This document shows positions 29,917-43,094 of a stretch of DNA of 64,000 nt, one piece after another. Numbering within the stretch: position 1 is the first letter of the stretch; each line of letters begins with the position of its first letter. The notes under the pieces were generated by a model. It had not been told where the DNA came from and searched no databases. It saw only the letters and a program-made list of their open reading frames with translations. The DNA comes from Symsagittifera roscoffensis (lineage: Eukaryota > Xenacoelomorpha > Acoela > Convolutidae): the NCBI RefSeq assembly GCF_963678635.1, contig NC_087068.1, positions 17,363,872-17,427,871 of the forward strand, written 5' to 3'. The translations under genes and the position numbers were made by a program.

Positions 29917-30951
29917 CGAAAAAGCATATGTCGAAGCACGGCAGGGTGTACAGTGAATATCAGTTGGACATTGGAGCAGGAGCTTTCAAGCGAGCTCTCG
30001 TGACTCATCGGAATGCAGTGACCACCGCTGTGAAAAGAATTTCCAGGACGAGTGAACGTAGTGGAAAGGAGAAGGCAGAGATGTTAAAGGAAGATTTGGA
30101 GAGAAACGTGACGTTGTGTCTCCACAACAGCTTCTGCAGGAACAGAGAATCTAACGTGGATCCCCTACCTTGTTGCAAACAGAGGGTAGAAGAGCAGAAG
30201 TGTTGGAGGACGGCTTCCAGCAGCGTCAGGATAGCTAACGACGTGTTGCAGGATACGGAGACTGAGAGTGCAGAGTCAGTATCACAGGAGGAAGAAATGG
30301 AACATTGACGAATGACCGAAAAACAAGATGCAAAAAGAGACAAAATTAGAAGAATTTAGAAGTTTTTGAACTTCTAAACGACGAAAAAAGAAGAAAACAA
30401 GGGAGTGATGAAGAAAAAGTCAAAACTCAGAATTGTTTTATTTGTGTGAAAAAACTCAAGTGAGAAACCAAGCAACCAAGTTGTAATTGAAAACTGAAAC
30501 ATTTAGTTGAGTTTTGAAATTGTTGCATTTATAAATTTGCAATTTGGTTTTAGTTGAGTGGCTTTAGAGACGCTCACTTACTATTCATTTAGAAAGGCTT
30601 AAGCAAAGGAGTATATTTAAATATTCCACCCTACATGACTGTTTTTAATCAGCTAGGAGAACTGATCACTTTGTGGTGACGTGGAAGGCTTGGTTAATCT
30701 GTCGCAGAGGGAGATTGTTTCATTGTTCTTTCTAACCACAGAGTTCCTTAGTTTTAATATTCAGGACAATGACAAGCAAGATTTCCGAAGGGAAAAAGCA
30801 TAGTAGGATAATTTTAGCTTGTTGGTTGGCAGGACTGTCCTGCAAACCAACACCTTTTAAATCTAGGAGAAAAAATTTTAATCGAAACATTGACATTGGA
30901 AGTCAGAAAATATGTTTTATCTTTGGTCATATCCTCAATGTGCAGATTAAT
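29917..30951 (+). mobile_element. Family A 3' scrap, copy D, plus strand
   Basis: It starts abruptly inside ORF3 at CGAAAAAGCATATG and carries the last 130 codons of ORF3 (to 30308) and about 640 bases of 3' UTR. It stops where a family-2 LTR begins (30952). It is about 99% like copy B over this stretch (25172-26205), far closer than B is to A1 or C, so B and D share a recent ancestor. A fragment, not a whole element. Confidence 0.85.
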
Positions 30952-31841
30952 TGTAACATTCGTCTACTGTAGTCACACATGAGGCTTAAGAAAAATAGGC
31001 CCTATAACCATTGGCTCAAGAGTCAGGGACACTATCTCTTGTGTTTTTCTACCTCAAGAACGGTCGGAGCCAATTCGGTTCGCTTGCGACATGAGACTGG
31101 AACCCGTTACAGCTTAAAGGCCACTACCAAAATACCCCCCCCCCCACTCTAGAAATAAAAACGTCCCCATACTTAGGTCTCGAAATACCCAAAATACATG
31201 AACGCCGTTAAAAACCGGATCGGAACAATCCGCTTAGTTACTTTTTATTGGACAGTGGAACTTTGATCCATTTCAGATGGATCAACCTAAAACTCGCCTT
31301 ATCTCAACATAACTATCATAAAATACACTCGAGAAATTTAAATTGAGAACTCACATGTCGATGCACTTGAGTATGAGGAATAACTAAAAGATAAGCAGCT
31401 TGAGAACTAAATAATATAACTGAATAAGTTTGATGCTAATTAGTTTTAACAACAGAAGTAAGTTCTGTCTCAAGAATCAAAGTTTCTGAATGAACCATTG
31501 GGACACTCGTGTTGTCCACTCTTCCATTGAATGTTCACTCCTTTCCGTTTGAATAGTCGTCCTTTCTCAAGTCTGTATTCTATTCTCCTGTTTTCAGGAT
31601 AAGACAGCTCTACTCTCTGATTATTTCGTATCGAGAAATTGCGAATAGCAATTTCCTGTCTTTTTCTTGAGTAGTTTCCCGCAATTGTTAATTCGGTCGT
31701 TCTGACTTTTCACTTTTTGTTTTCAGTTGGTTCGAGAAAACTGAGCATGACTGACTCCATTCGAAATTTTCAAAATCAAAACTTCACTCCAAAATTACGC
31801 GTTTCTCAAGGTCAAACCTCCAGACATAACCGACTGGCACA
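30952..31841 (-). repeat. Family-2 LTR, duplicated copy (890 bases)
   Basis: It begins TGTAACATTCGTCTACTG on the plus strand and ends GACTGGCACA before a PPT-like ACTCCCCTGAC. It differs at only a few sites from 32701-33590. A perfect 9-base-stem hairpin lies at 31263-31285. Short open frames in it on the plus strand are not taken as genes. Confidence 0.82.
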
Positions 31842-32700
31842 TACTCCCCTGACTCGAGACCGATGTCCCCATCGTGTGTTGTCATCTGCCAGTGAGTCCC
31901 AGAGAACCGAGTGTTGCTCAAGATACAGTGCCAGTGGTCATTTACAGAAGTTTGCATCGGACTTAAGTTTATCTACCTTCCAAAATTCACAACCATATAA
32001 AATTTTCAAAATCAAAACTTCACTCCAAAATTACGCGGAAGAAATGGAACATTGATGAATGGTCGAGAAAACAAGAGGCAACAAGAAAGAAAATTAGAAC
32101 AATTTAGAAGTTTTTGAACTTCTAAACGACGAAAAAAGAAGAAAACAAGGGAGTGATGAAGAAAAAGTCAAAACTCAGAATTGTTTTATTTGTGTGAAAA
32201 AACTCAAGTGAGAAACCAAGCAACCAAGTTGTAATTGAAAACTGAAACATTTAGTTGAGTTTTGAAATTGTTGCATTTATAAATTTGCAATTTGGTTTTA
32301 GTTGAGTGGCTTTAGAGACGCTCACTTACTATTCATTTAGAAAGGCTTAAGCAAAGGAGTATATTTAAATATTCCACCCTACATGACTGTTTTTAATCAG
32401 CTAGGAGAACTGATCACTTTGTGGTGACGTGGAAGGCTTGGGTAATCTCTCGAAGAGGGAGATTGTTTCATTGTTCTTTCTAACCACAGAGTTCCTTAGT
32501 TTTAATATTCAGGACAATGACAAGCAAGATTTTTCGAAGGGAAAAAGCATAGTAGGATAATTTTAGCTTGTTGGTTGGCAGGACTGTCCTGCAAACCAAC
32601 ACCTTTTAAATCTAGGAGAAAAAATTTTAATCGAAACATTGACATTGGAAGTCAGAAAATATGTTTTATCTTTGGTCATATCCTCAATGTGCAGATTAAT

Positions 32701-33590
32701 TGTAACATTCGTCTACTGTAGTCACACATGAGGTTTAAGAAAAATAGGCCCGATAACCATTGGCTCAAGAGTCAGGGACACTATCTCTTGTGTTTTTCTA
32801 CCTCAAGAACGGTCGGAGCCAATTCGGTTCGCTTGCGACATGAGACTGGAACCCGTTACAGCTTAAAGGCCACTACCAAAATACCCCCCCCCCCACTCTA
32901 GAAATAAAAACGTCCCCATACTTAGGTCTCGAAATACCCAAAATACATGAACGCCGTTAAAAACCGGGTCGGAACAATCCGCTTAGTTACTTTTTATTGG
33001 ACAGTGGAACTTTGATCCATTTCAGATGGATCAACCTAAAACTCGCCTTATCTCAACATAACTATCATAAAATACACTCGAGAAATTTAAATTGAGAACT
33101 CACATGTCGATGCACTTGAGTATGAGGAATAACTAAAAGATAAGCAGCTTGAGAACTAAATAATATAACTGAATAAGTTTGATGCTAATTAGTTTTAACA
33201 ACAGAAGTAAGTTCTGTCTCAAGAATCAAAGTTTCTGAATGAACCATTGGGACACTCGTGTTGTCCACTCTTCCATTGAATGTTCACTCCTTTCCGTTTG
33301 AATAGTCGTCCTTTCTCAAGTCTGTATTCTATTCTCCTGTTTTCAGGATAAGACAGCTCTACTCTCTGATTATTTCGTATCGAGAAATTGCGAATAGCAA
33401 TTTCCTGTCTTTTTCTTGAGTAGTTTCCCGCAATTGTTAATTCGGTCGTTCTGACTTTTCACTTTTTGTTTTCAGTTGGTTCGAGAAAACTGAGCATGAC
33501 TGACTCCATTCGAAATTTTCAAAATCAAAACTTCACTCCAAAATTACGCGTTTCTCAAGGTCAAACCTCCAGACATGACCGACTGGCACA
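32701..33590 (-). repeat. Family-2 LTR at the 3' end of element 2 (890 bases)
   Basis: Same outer end (TGTAACATTCGTCTACTG) as the 5' LTR fragment at 54519-54679, which fixes it as the LTR of element 2. The inner end at GACTGGCACA is followed by a 236-base tandem repeat (33515-33750 and 33751-33986) that duplicates the LTR start and neighbouring UTR. The exact PPT (33827-33838) lies after the second repeat unit. Hairpin at 33012-33034. Confidence 0.82.
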
Positions 33591-33986
33591 TACTCCCCTG
33601 ACTCGAGACCGATGTCCCCATCGTGTGTTGTCATCTGCCAGTGAGTCCCAGAGAACCGAGTGTTGCTCAAGATACAGTGCCAGTGGTCATTTACAGAAGT
33701 TTGCATCGGACTTAAGCTTATCTACCTTCCAAAATTCACAACCATATAAAATTTTCAAAATCAAATCTTCACTCCAAAATTACGCGTTTCTCAAGGTCAA
33801 ACCTCCAGACATGACCGACTGGCACATACTCCCCGGACTCGAGACCGATGTCCCCATCGTGTGTTGTCATCTGCCAGTGAGTCCCAGAGAACCGAGTGTT
33901 GCTCAAGATACAGTGCCAGTGGTCATTTACAGAAGTTTGCATCGGACTTAAGCTTATCTACCTTCCAAAATTCACAACCATATAAA
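33515..33986. repeat. 236-base tandem repeat across the LTR/PPT border of element 2
   Basis: Two units of 236 bases, nearly identical. Each contains the inner LTR end, a PPT or PPT-like tract, and the first part of the 3' UTR up to ACCATATAAAA. Confidence 0.85.
33827..33838 (-). promoter_or_regulatory. Polypurine tract of element 2
   Basis: The sense strand reads GTCCGGGGAGTA directly before TGTGCC, the LTR start. The 12 bases are the same as in family A although the LTRs themselves are not alike. Confidence 0.7.
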
Positions 33987-34281
33987 ACTTTCACGCTATC
34001 GCTAAACAGCAATCAAAATTTGTACACACCTGCACCCATGAATCCCCGCTTTTCAAGCTGGTATTTTTTTTTATTTTTTTTTTTTAAATTTCTTTTGTCC
34101 TATTCAGTCAGGAAATTGTCATGCATCATTCTGATTTTTATAATAGATCTATCATATTAATAACAATATCTTATTCGTCTAAAATTTCTTTTTCGTGAAC
34201 CCAGATTTCATCCGAGTTCACCCTCGAGCCCCCTCCCTCTCAAGACTCAAGACTCTAGAATTTTCCCCTCGAGCCACCGGC
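33987..34281 (-). other. 3' UTR of element 2
   Basis: About 300 bases with no gene. It is A-rich on the sense strand (34065-34090) and ends with a C-rich plus-strand stretch next to the ORF3 stop. Confidence 0.6.
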
Positions 34282-37200
34282 TCACCTCATGTCCTTCGCC
34301 CTCGAGGTACCCGACACCGGTGTTCTTGACACTGTAATTTGTTCCAACAGTGCTTCTTCGTCATCGGAGCTGATCACAATTTCCTCCCAGGCCTTCAGCT
34401 GTTCATAGGATCGCATCCACTCCCTCTGCTCTTGCAACCTCTTCGATTGATTTGGTAAGCTCTTTACCTTCGACTCCCGGTTCAAACAGAAGGAATTGTG
34501 AAGACTCATGCTTATATTCTTCGCCAGGTCCTCCTCTAGTATTGATTCCCTCGCTCTAGAATTGTCTCTGGGTACTCTGCCCACTCTTTTCCACCCCGTC
34601 GTGATCGCATTTCGATGGGTTAGCAGGGGTCTCTTGAAGGCATCTGGTCCTATCTCGGCTTGGAATTGTCGATATTCCTTTTGATGTTTCCTCATGTGGT
34701 CCTTTGTTACCACATATAACCAGGATGTTAATGTCGCACGAAACCAAGGAAAGAATCTCAGGCGGCTCCATATATGTCTGATCTCCACTGGTATGGCGAA
34801 TACCTTGCATGCGGTCTCGAACAACTCAAGTCTCCTGCTGTAATCTATCGCATGAATCGACTCAGCTGTTGGCGTTCTCGATTCTCTATACTTCGCTACG
34901 TTTTCCTCAATCCATCGTAGAGCCAGCATCGTGCTTACCACCAAGATGGTCACCTTTTGTCGATGCTCCGGTAGTCCCAACGACTTAATCTCTTCTATAT
35001 CCCAGATCAGACAGAGATTGGCGCGCTCTGGGTACCACACTGTCTGCGCCAGGCAGTGGCATGGACAATCCCCATGCGTGAGGTCGATGCTTCTAAGATT
35101 GCGTTCTCCCGAGGCTTCTAGGAGAGGCTCCAGTTCCATCATTTTCTTGTGTATCACGTCGACTTCTTCCGAGCTTGGAGTACCTATTGCGGGTTTCCCC
35201 ACCACGTTTTGCCTTCCGTGATCACTTGTGTTTTCGTTCTCCAAGCCTAGAAGTTCTTCACCCCAGATTTCACTCAAGTCGTCTCTTTGTTCCTTCGGTA
35301 CTGCTCCTCGGATCTTCCTCAACAGCTTGTGTGAATGATGTGACATCCGAGCTAGTCTCACACACTTGGGCACTGAGAAGGCTTTGTCTATCAATACCCT
35401 CTGGCTGGACACCTCCACCATCGCCATGTGTAGTGGATAGTGCCTCCCACATAGGTTAGCCAACACTGACCCCACTAAGGATTTCGCATTTAGAGGCAAT
35501 CCTTAGGCTTCGCTCATGGGAAATCCCATCTCCGCCTCGAGTCCAATCTTCCAATTTTTGATGTGCTTCTGGTTCACTTGTAACACTACGGGCCATGATT
35601 CCACGCTCAACGCGGTCACCAGGTGGTGTTCTGACTCTAGCCTCTCCAGTGACTGGAGACTACACATTCTTGAGAAAAATCCCAAGGCTGTCGCTAGGTT
35701 CACGGTGCTACTCGCGTAACATTCAGCCACTATCTGTATCTCGCTCTTCTCCCTTTCGGTGATATCCTCAAACCAGGTGATGAGGTCCTCTCTCTGGAAA
35801 GACTGTATCCTGACGCATGATCGTCCATCACAAGTATGCTCGCCGTTGCTACATGTCGAATCAAGACAACTGCCCGGCTCCATCATCTTCACCGACCCTG
35901 TTCCACTCGTCACCTCACTCGACTCTTTCATCTGAGGCAGGATCAGTCTGTGTACCATACTCAAGGTCGTCAAATCCTCATCCTCTGTCGGTGCCAATCT
36001 CACTCGCTCAGTGACCTCCTCAATCAGGCTCGCATGGGGATGTGGACACCAGGAGGGTCTGAGTAATTTCCATACCACTCCCAGATTCGTGGTCAACACG
36101 CCATTCTCGTTGCCCATTTTTAGTTCCACTCTTTTACTTGAGCGTGGCACACTTATCACTTCCGGCGTTCTCTCGAGAATCAGACCCAGGCTAGGTCTCT
36201 CTCTCTCCACAGTGTCTATCTCCATTATCTTCTCTGTCCAGAACTTCAGTAGCTCCGCCACCTCATAGTTTCTGTGGGCACCTCCGGCTTCCAAGTCCAA
36301 GAAGGGGTTGTACGCCATTCCCATCACTCCAGAAACATACTGGTACTCTCCCTTTTTGTTGAGTTTTAAGTACTCCCCTGACGAAGCCAGGTTGCGGTGA
36401 ACGTCGTGTTTCTCCTCGAACTTCTTGTTGTAGAACCTTCGTATCTCATCTAACTTCCTATGGCTCTCCAGAGATTGCCTAGAACCATCCTCCCTCTCTA
36501 TTCCAGTACTCTGGTACACACTCAAGATGACTGTGGAGACTCTCCTTTCCAGCGTCTTGCTTCCAACTGCTTTCTGATGACATGCTAGGATGGTACTGTC
36601 AGTCATCATCGACATCGTCCATCTCAAGAAACAGGTTGCATCTTTCCTTCTTGCCAGACTCGAGCCTGAGTTGTCCCTGGCTACGTGCTGCATCAGCATT
36701 CGATATATCTCTAGATTTTTGCCTCCCAGCTTCAACTTATCGTACGAAGTCAGTGTCTCCAGCTCTATCCCCAACAGGCTCCACGCGAACATCAGTTGTC
36801 CTGCAGTCCTGATGAATGGATTCGCCATCAGCGGCGGTGCCGATGAGGGTGTCCTTATGGCCTCTTCAAAATGATCCTTCATTAAGTTTTGCCAGGATCT
36901 CTTCAGCTGGTTCGCCAATTCTATCTTGTTAACCTCAGCCTTCTGCTGGGTGGCCCAACTGTGTCGTTTGCGTGCTACTCCACTGTTCAATTTCTTCAAG
37001 CAGCCTTCCATTTCCTTCAATGTCCCAAGGGCTATCCACCACGGTCGGGAGGTATTTCTGGTTTTATTCTTCTCAAGAGGATCGCTGGTCACTTGTTTCC
37101 CAATAGCCTGATGTTCACTTGAGACCCATTCTTTACCAACGTCTACCTCCCAGGTCTGCCCGCTCGTCGAACCTCGCTTCATTTTTATTCTCTGAGGTTT

Positions 37201-40200
37201 GAAATCTTCCTCCGTCACTGAGCTAGTGGGGTTTTCCATTTCCTTTTCTATGTCGAGCAGTTTCCTCGGTTCAAAGCTACTCTTGTAGGCTGCCGTCTTC
37301 CATCGCGCCAGAACCATGGGGGCCGTCTCTCTCAAGTCCTTTTCCGAGACCGCGTCAGCTGAAGGACTGCCCAATCCCTCCACGTCTCTCTTCTTCTTGC
37401 GAGACCTCACGTCTTTATTCGGGGGCGTCGTCGTTATCATCACTGATTCAACTTCCTTCTCTCCAACCAACTCTTGCCTCCCCCCTGCTCGAGCTTTAAG
37501 GATATTAGTACTTTTAATCATATTACTAGTTCCCACCTTATCCCCCCTTGTATATTTAATTATTTTATTGTCAGTTTTCTGTTTCGGAGTAGAGCTGTCT
37601 TTACATTTGTCTTCTCTGGTCTTTTTTGATGTTTTCCTCAACTCGACCATCTTGCTCAGCAATTCTCCTCTAGCTTTCTCCTCTAAACCCGTCCCCATCA
37701 GGACAGGTTCACCGAACTTCACCACTGTGTCCCACAGTTCCTCTTTAAAATTGTCCAATGTGGTGTCCTCATTCACCTCTCGATTGAAATCGCTCAAGAA
37801 TTCTTGCCAAGCATCTTTGTTCAGAGTGCCCAGGAAGGCGTCTCTGTTTCCCTCGAAGGTATTCTTCTCCCTTCTCTCCGCACTCAAGAAGATCATCCCC
37901 ATTTTGGGATTCTCGCTCGTCAATGACATCTCTGGGTCCTTGCGGGGGGATGAGGTCAGAGGTGGCGTGGGGGTATCTGCCCAGTTTTCTTCACTCAGAT
38001 CCTTCAACAGTTCCTGCGCAGTGAACTCCTCCTCCGCTGGCTTCTGCTCCGGTGTGTTTCCCACCTCCATATCTTCTCCTGCCTCACTGAGAGTTTCATC
38101 CATGCTCTCGTCTCCCGACTCTGCTTCTCTTCTCTCAAAAATCCTCTTGAATCGATCTTCCACGGTGCCACTCTTTTTATCCCCAGGGGTGTCTATTGAA
38201 AGGGGTGATGGTGTCGTTGGATTCGTCCCCTTGTGCTCTGTCAGTGCCACGTACAATGGACCTGCTGCATCCAGCTTCTTTCCTTCCCGATTCCGTTCCA
38301 CCTGCTCTAGTCCGTAAGGTGCCCGGTATCTCCTTGTGGCAAACAGCATCTCGTCTGCTTTCAGTGCGATATGCCCTTCCTCCACTATCATCCTGCCGTC
38401 GTCCCATGCCGGCAACTGGTTCTCTAGACTTGCCCGCTCAAGTACTCTCAAGGCATTTCGCACTTCGAATTTTGGGGGCATCGACCCTCTCATTTTCTTG
38501 GTTTGAGTCGTCCATGAGTTTACCTTCACATCGCTGGTATGGAAATAAATCGCTGCAGTGTAGCCGATGAAGAGCGGATCCCAGCCGTCGGTAAACTCCT
38601 TCTGCCGTTCTTCGGTTGTGGTTCTCGCGTAAGGGGACGGGACAACCAGGGAACTGTTCATCCCCAGGGTCATTCTCCTCACTATGGGGAACTCGGGAAT
38701 GCGCGTTGGTAGGACTTCTTTCTCCAATATCGCCTCTAGCTCCTTTTTCACTAACTCGAAGCTTTTCGTCCATGCAGGAATTCTCAAGATTTCTTGCCCA
38801 TTGGCTGTCAAGGGATTCAAGTTCCAGAACTTGGGGTAAGTTTCGATGGGGCCCTCGCGCTTGCCTCCCATCCGGATCCTTCACCTTTCCGAAGAGCACC
38901 GTGTTGCTCATTTGTGCCCTCAGCACCTCTTGCTGACACCAGTTCAGTGTCGTTCCATCTAGTACGCTTATGAGGCTCACGTGGGTCACGGAGTATCGAT
39001 AAGCCGTCACCAGAGGATCCGGAAACGCGAACGTGACGGCCGGTCCATATATACAGGTCACGACCTCCCCTAGCCCCCGGATAATCCCCATGGGATCCGA
39101 TCTCATGGCCAGGCATAGGTCCGTCAATAGGGGCATGCCTCCATTCACTCTTCTCCATTCCTCTCTTGTCTTCGGGCTCTTTTCTTCACCAGTCAGGTAC
39201 CTGTTTTGCATCAGTAGATACTGCACTAACAGTGTCCTTAGCCCGGCCGCACACTTGTACGAGTAGGTCTCAATACTCGAGTGTGTTCTTCCCATCGACA
39301 GGGGCTCCCCGTACCTCATCAGTCGGTGAAATGACGCCAGCTCACCGTGGGTCAGAAGCACTAACGTCAAGTACCCGTCTATTCTGAGGGTACCCACGCC
39401 ACGACTGAACATGTATGCTGGGCCCATATTAAACAAGTGCCTCGGGTAAACCAGGTACAGCGCCAGCAACAGACTGATAGGCATGTTCAATACCTCCTGT
39501 ATGAATGCCTTGAAGATAGTCTCCTTCGCACTGTACACCTCGGTCAGGAACTCTTTTCCCCAACAAGGACTCAAGAACTCGAGAATCTCATGATCCCTCC
39601 TCGTCCTTAGCTCACCTCTCGCGTGCTCCCTCCAGAACCCTCCAATCGTGACCTCATTGGCTGCTGTGACGAACCTGCCAACCGTCATCTCCTTCTTCTC
39701 AGCTATTCCCAGTTGCTCCTCAAGAAAATCCCAGATCTGCTTCACCAGAAGCGGCGCATCTTCTCTTGTTTTCTCCGTGGCGTTTTCCAGTCTTGGGGTC
39801 AAGAAGGGCCATTTGCCTCCCTCTTGTGCCAACCGATACACCATCGACTCTAGTTGCTTCTCCGATGCGGCCACGTTCTTCCTTTCGTTGTTCGGCCCTC
39901 TAGATTTGCTGGTTGAGCTCGTGATGGTCAACTCCATGTCCCGAAACCACAGACTAGCCGTCAGGTGAGCCACCACTGGATGATCATCCCTTATAATCGG
40001 GCTGAGCTTGAGTTGCCTGGCGAAGTTGGATATCTCCAACAAGAGGACCTCGTCTAGTACGATGAGGATGTCGGCAACTCATAAAAGCCTCTCAACGCAT
40101 GGGAGACATCCGCCCATGCCGCCGCGAGTTCTGATCTGCGCAGTCTCAAGTTCGTCGGTTCCAATTCTCGGTTGGGAGCTGCCATCAAGACACGCCACCC

Positions 40201-43094
40201 ATTCCCCTCTGCGATCAAGATCAAGATCGCGTACACAAATTGCAGAGCGAGCGGCATGCTCGAGTACCCGGGGGACGTTGTGAACGCCACTTTTGTCTTG
40301 GAGCCGAATCTTGAGGCAACATTCTCTTGTATCTCATTTATGGCCGCAAATAAGGTCTGGATGGCTTCCCAGATCCTCTTTGGCGTGGGCTCACCACCCT
40401 TGAGCTGCTCAAGAAATCCCGTTGCATGCAGATGATCGTTCATCCCTGCAAACAGTAGTAACTCAGGTTCGCAGGGCATTTCTGACTTCATTGCCACCAC
40501 CAGGGTCAACATCTGGTTTAGCTCCGCTCCCGGCAAGGCATATATCAGGGTCTCTGGCCAGAACAACTTGGGAGACGTTCCTTCAAAATCTGATCCTGCT
40601 ACGATAACCACCCTTGCTGCAGCTGGATCTGCTCTGTCGTAAACTGCCAGGGTTTTTGCCAGCTGCGTCTGCCCGCAGGGTTTCCCATATCGGGGGTCGT
40701 TGGCCAGTCTTGTGCCTTCATATGCGGCGTCTGGTAACTCCATGTCTCTCGGGTCCATCAGTTTGTCTACCACTCTCAATTGTGCTGGAGTGGCCACTCT
40801 AATTCTGGCAATGCTGGTTCGGTGCTTGGGAGGCTCCACCACCAATCCCGGGCTCCCTAATGACTTGAGAGGTCTGTAATTGATCGGTCCCATCACCGAT
40901 TTTGTGGGAATTCCAGTCAGATCCGCCGTCTCCATCAACTTCGCTCTCGAAAAATGTGTTTCATGAGCCTTCAACCAGTCCACGCACTGGTGTCTCCCCA
41001 AGTCTTCGTGTGACACCTGTTCCAGACCCAAAGCTCTCGCTAGCTCCTGCCTACATTCAAGATCCTCCAGATCTAGTTCCTTGACCTTCTCCTCATATTT
41101 CGACCTGCTGGTCTCCAGTGGCTTCTCTGACCTCTTCTTCTCCGCAACCACCACTGAGGATATTATCGACCCTTGAGGAGTTGCTGATATCGCTTCATCT
41201 GCTTCCATGGGTGTGGTGCTCGGTAACTTGGTCCGGCTGTCCCTCAAACTGTCTCTAGAATCGGCTCTCTCGCCTAAGCGACTGGACAAAGACCTCGGGT
41301 TGAAGAAGGGTGGGTTTGGAGGTGGTCCGAACGTGACCTGTGCTGTCTCCAGCAATTCTGCCTCTAGCGCACATATGTGTCTTTGGAAGACGTTGTTCAA
41401 CCACTCCACCACTCTGGGCCAATCAAAGTGAATGCCATCCGCAGATGCATCGTCAGGGAAAGAGGATAGCTCCATTTGTTCAGCCACGTCCAGTAGCCTA
41501 AGGGGAAGGACACTCCTTTGATGTACCTTCTTGATTGCTTCGTTCAGGCCTCGCACTTTTGGGTTCATCTCCACTGCATGTTGATCCGCTCCCATGTTGT
41601 AGGGAACAGTACATACCGTGAGAATGGACGGATCCATTTGGATCCGTATTTCCTCGAGAATGCAGCTCATCTTTTCGTGCAGCCTTGTCACCTTCCTTGC
41701 TTCCCCCCTGGACACATCATTCGTCCCGACCATCAGGGTGACCGTGTATACACTCACCATCCCTAACATCTCAAGTGTCGCTAACATCTGGGGCGTTGCT
41801 GCTCCGGCGAAGCTCAAGATTCCCGTTTGCCAATGGGACTGGATCCGGGTCAGCACCCGCAGTAAGCTGTCCCCAATGATCAAGTGAACCACGCCTTCAG
41901 GCACTCGCGGATGCATGAAGTACTCCACCCAAGTCGCGTCGTGGAAGCAATCTCTCCTCTCCCTCTGCGCCGCGTTCCAGTCTATCCGATTGTGCTTGCG
42001 ATATCTCCCTTCCGTGTTCTTCTTGTAGCTTGAGATCACCACACTCCTGACAGGTTGCTCCCCCCACGTCGAGGGTAAGTCCGCTCTTGCCGAACCCTCT
42101 CGACTCCTCAGCTGTAGCCGCTCGTGCAACTCTTTCAATCGTGACGAGCTGCCACTCACCTGACTACTACCCGGGTTCGAACTCGGCGTATATCCAGGCA
42201 GCGCGACGTCCATCAATGGTCGTATTACTTGGGTCTCCATGCCGCGCAGGGAAGATGCTGATTCGGGTGGGATCCATACCTCCAGCCCCTCGTTCATATG
42301 TTCCTGAGCCGCACGATCGAGGTTGAATCGTCCCTTCGACCTAGGAGCTTCATCTACCTCCATGCGTGACTCTGGCCTTGAGACAGTCACTACCCGTTCT
42401 TTGGGCCTAGCGCCTTTCTGCATATCGAGCTCGCGTTGTTGTCGCTGGATCCTCTCAAGTTTTGCCTGATCTCTCTCGAGAGCCTGCTTCAGCTGCTCAC
42501 AATTCGCGGCATTCTCCCGCACCCTTTCTGCCTGTAGCCGCTCAGCCCTCATTATGTCCAGTTCTCTCCGCGCTTGGTCCCTCTCAAGCACCGCTTGATC
42601 CCGGTCGAGGTTCGCCTTGTTTCTTTCCCGCTGGGTTTTCTCGAGTTCTCTCTGCATGGCACTGACGTCCGGATAAGCTTCCCCCGTCTGCTGTGCCCGT
42701 GTCATCGATAGTACTTTACTCGACTCTGGCTCGTGGACCTGACTGATGGTCTGACCGGCAGTGGGAATTCCCCCGCGCCATACTCCGTATTGTTGTTCAG
42801 GCCAGGGTTCCTCGCCAAATCGAACCCCCTTATCGCCCCATCCACGTTCCAGGACAGCCATCTGATTTGTTCTTGATTGGACACTCCATCATTGGTGTAG
42901 CCTACCATCAAAACCGCTTCCGTCGGAGACTCCCGACACTCGCCCTGTTCCTCCAATTGGAGGATGGCGTTCAGCATCACTGCCATTCTCTCGTCCACTT
43001 GAGTATAATCCAGGTCCCTCAGCCGCCTGTACAATTCGTCAAGTGTGGGCTTTTTCAGAGCCGATGGCATGGACTTCCAGAATCGATCTGCCAT
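34282..43094 (-). pseudogene. ORF3 of element 2: giant protein with SGNH domain, broken
   Basis: About 8.8 kb, with about four breaks. The start is taken at the ATG at 43094 (MADRFWKSMPS) because the following PTEAVLM and LARNPGL patterns align with the ORF3 start of A1. Order: N-terminal region; a long coiled coil rich in ER/LERDQ (about 42660-42420); SGNH hydrolase domain (GDSL, AGAAT, GTNDVSRG, DGIHFD; about 41890-41390); second SGNH-like module (VAGSDF, LFWPE, GMNDHLH, TSPGY; about 40610-40250); helical middle; Cys/His cluster at 35818-35880; FPW/FRA and SLHNSFCLNRES near the end. It is homologous to ORF3 of family A over its whole length at moderate identity. Confidence 0.85.

Larger units (their letters stand above)
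30290..33785. repeat. 1.75 kb tandem duplication (units 30290-32036 and 32037-33785)
   Basis: Each unit holds the last codons and 3' UTR of a plus-strand family A element, followed by a complete minus-strand family-2 LTR and a few hundred bases beyond its PPT. The units are nearly identical over most of their length. The first 70 bases of unit 2 look more like copy C than like unit 1, which suggests some mosaic origin. Confidence 0.85.

Noticed and set aside
31700-31730. TTTTGTTTTCAG splice-acceptor-like site with a downstream open frame (also at 33450-33951)
   Set aside because: It lies on the plus strand, antisense to the LTR and element 2, and the open frame is a short LTR stretch with repeats and no known motif.
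34010-34160. Small plus-strand frame reading FFLFFFFKFLL as a membrane peptide
   Set aside because: Produced by a T-rich run in the 3' UTR of element 2.
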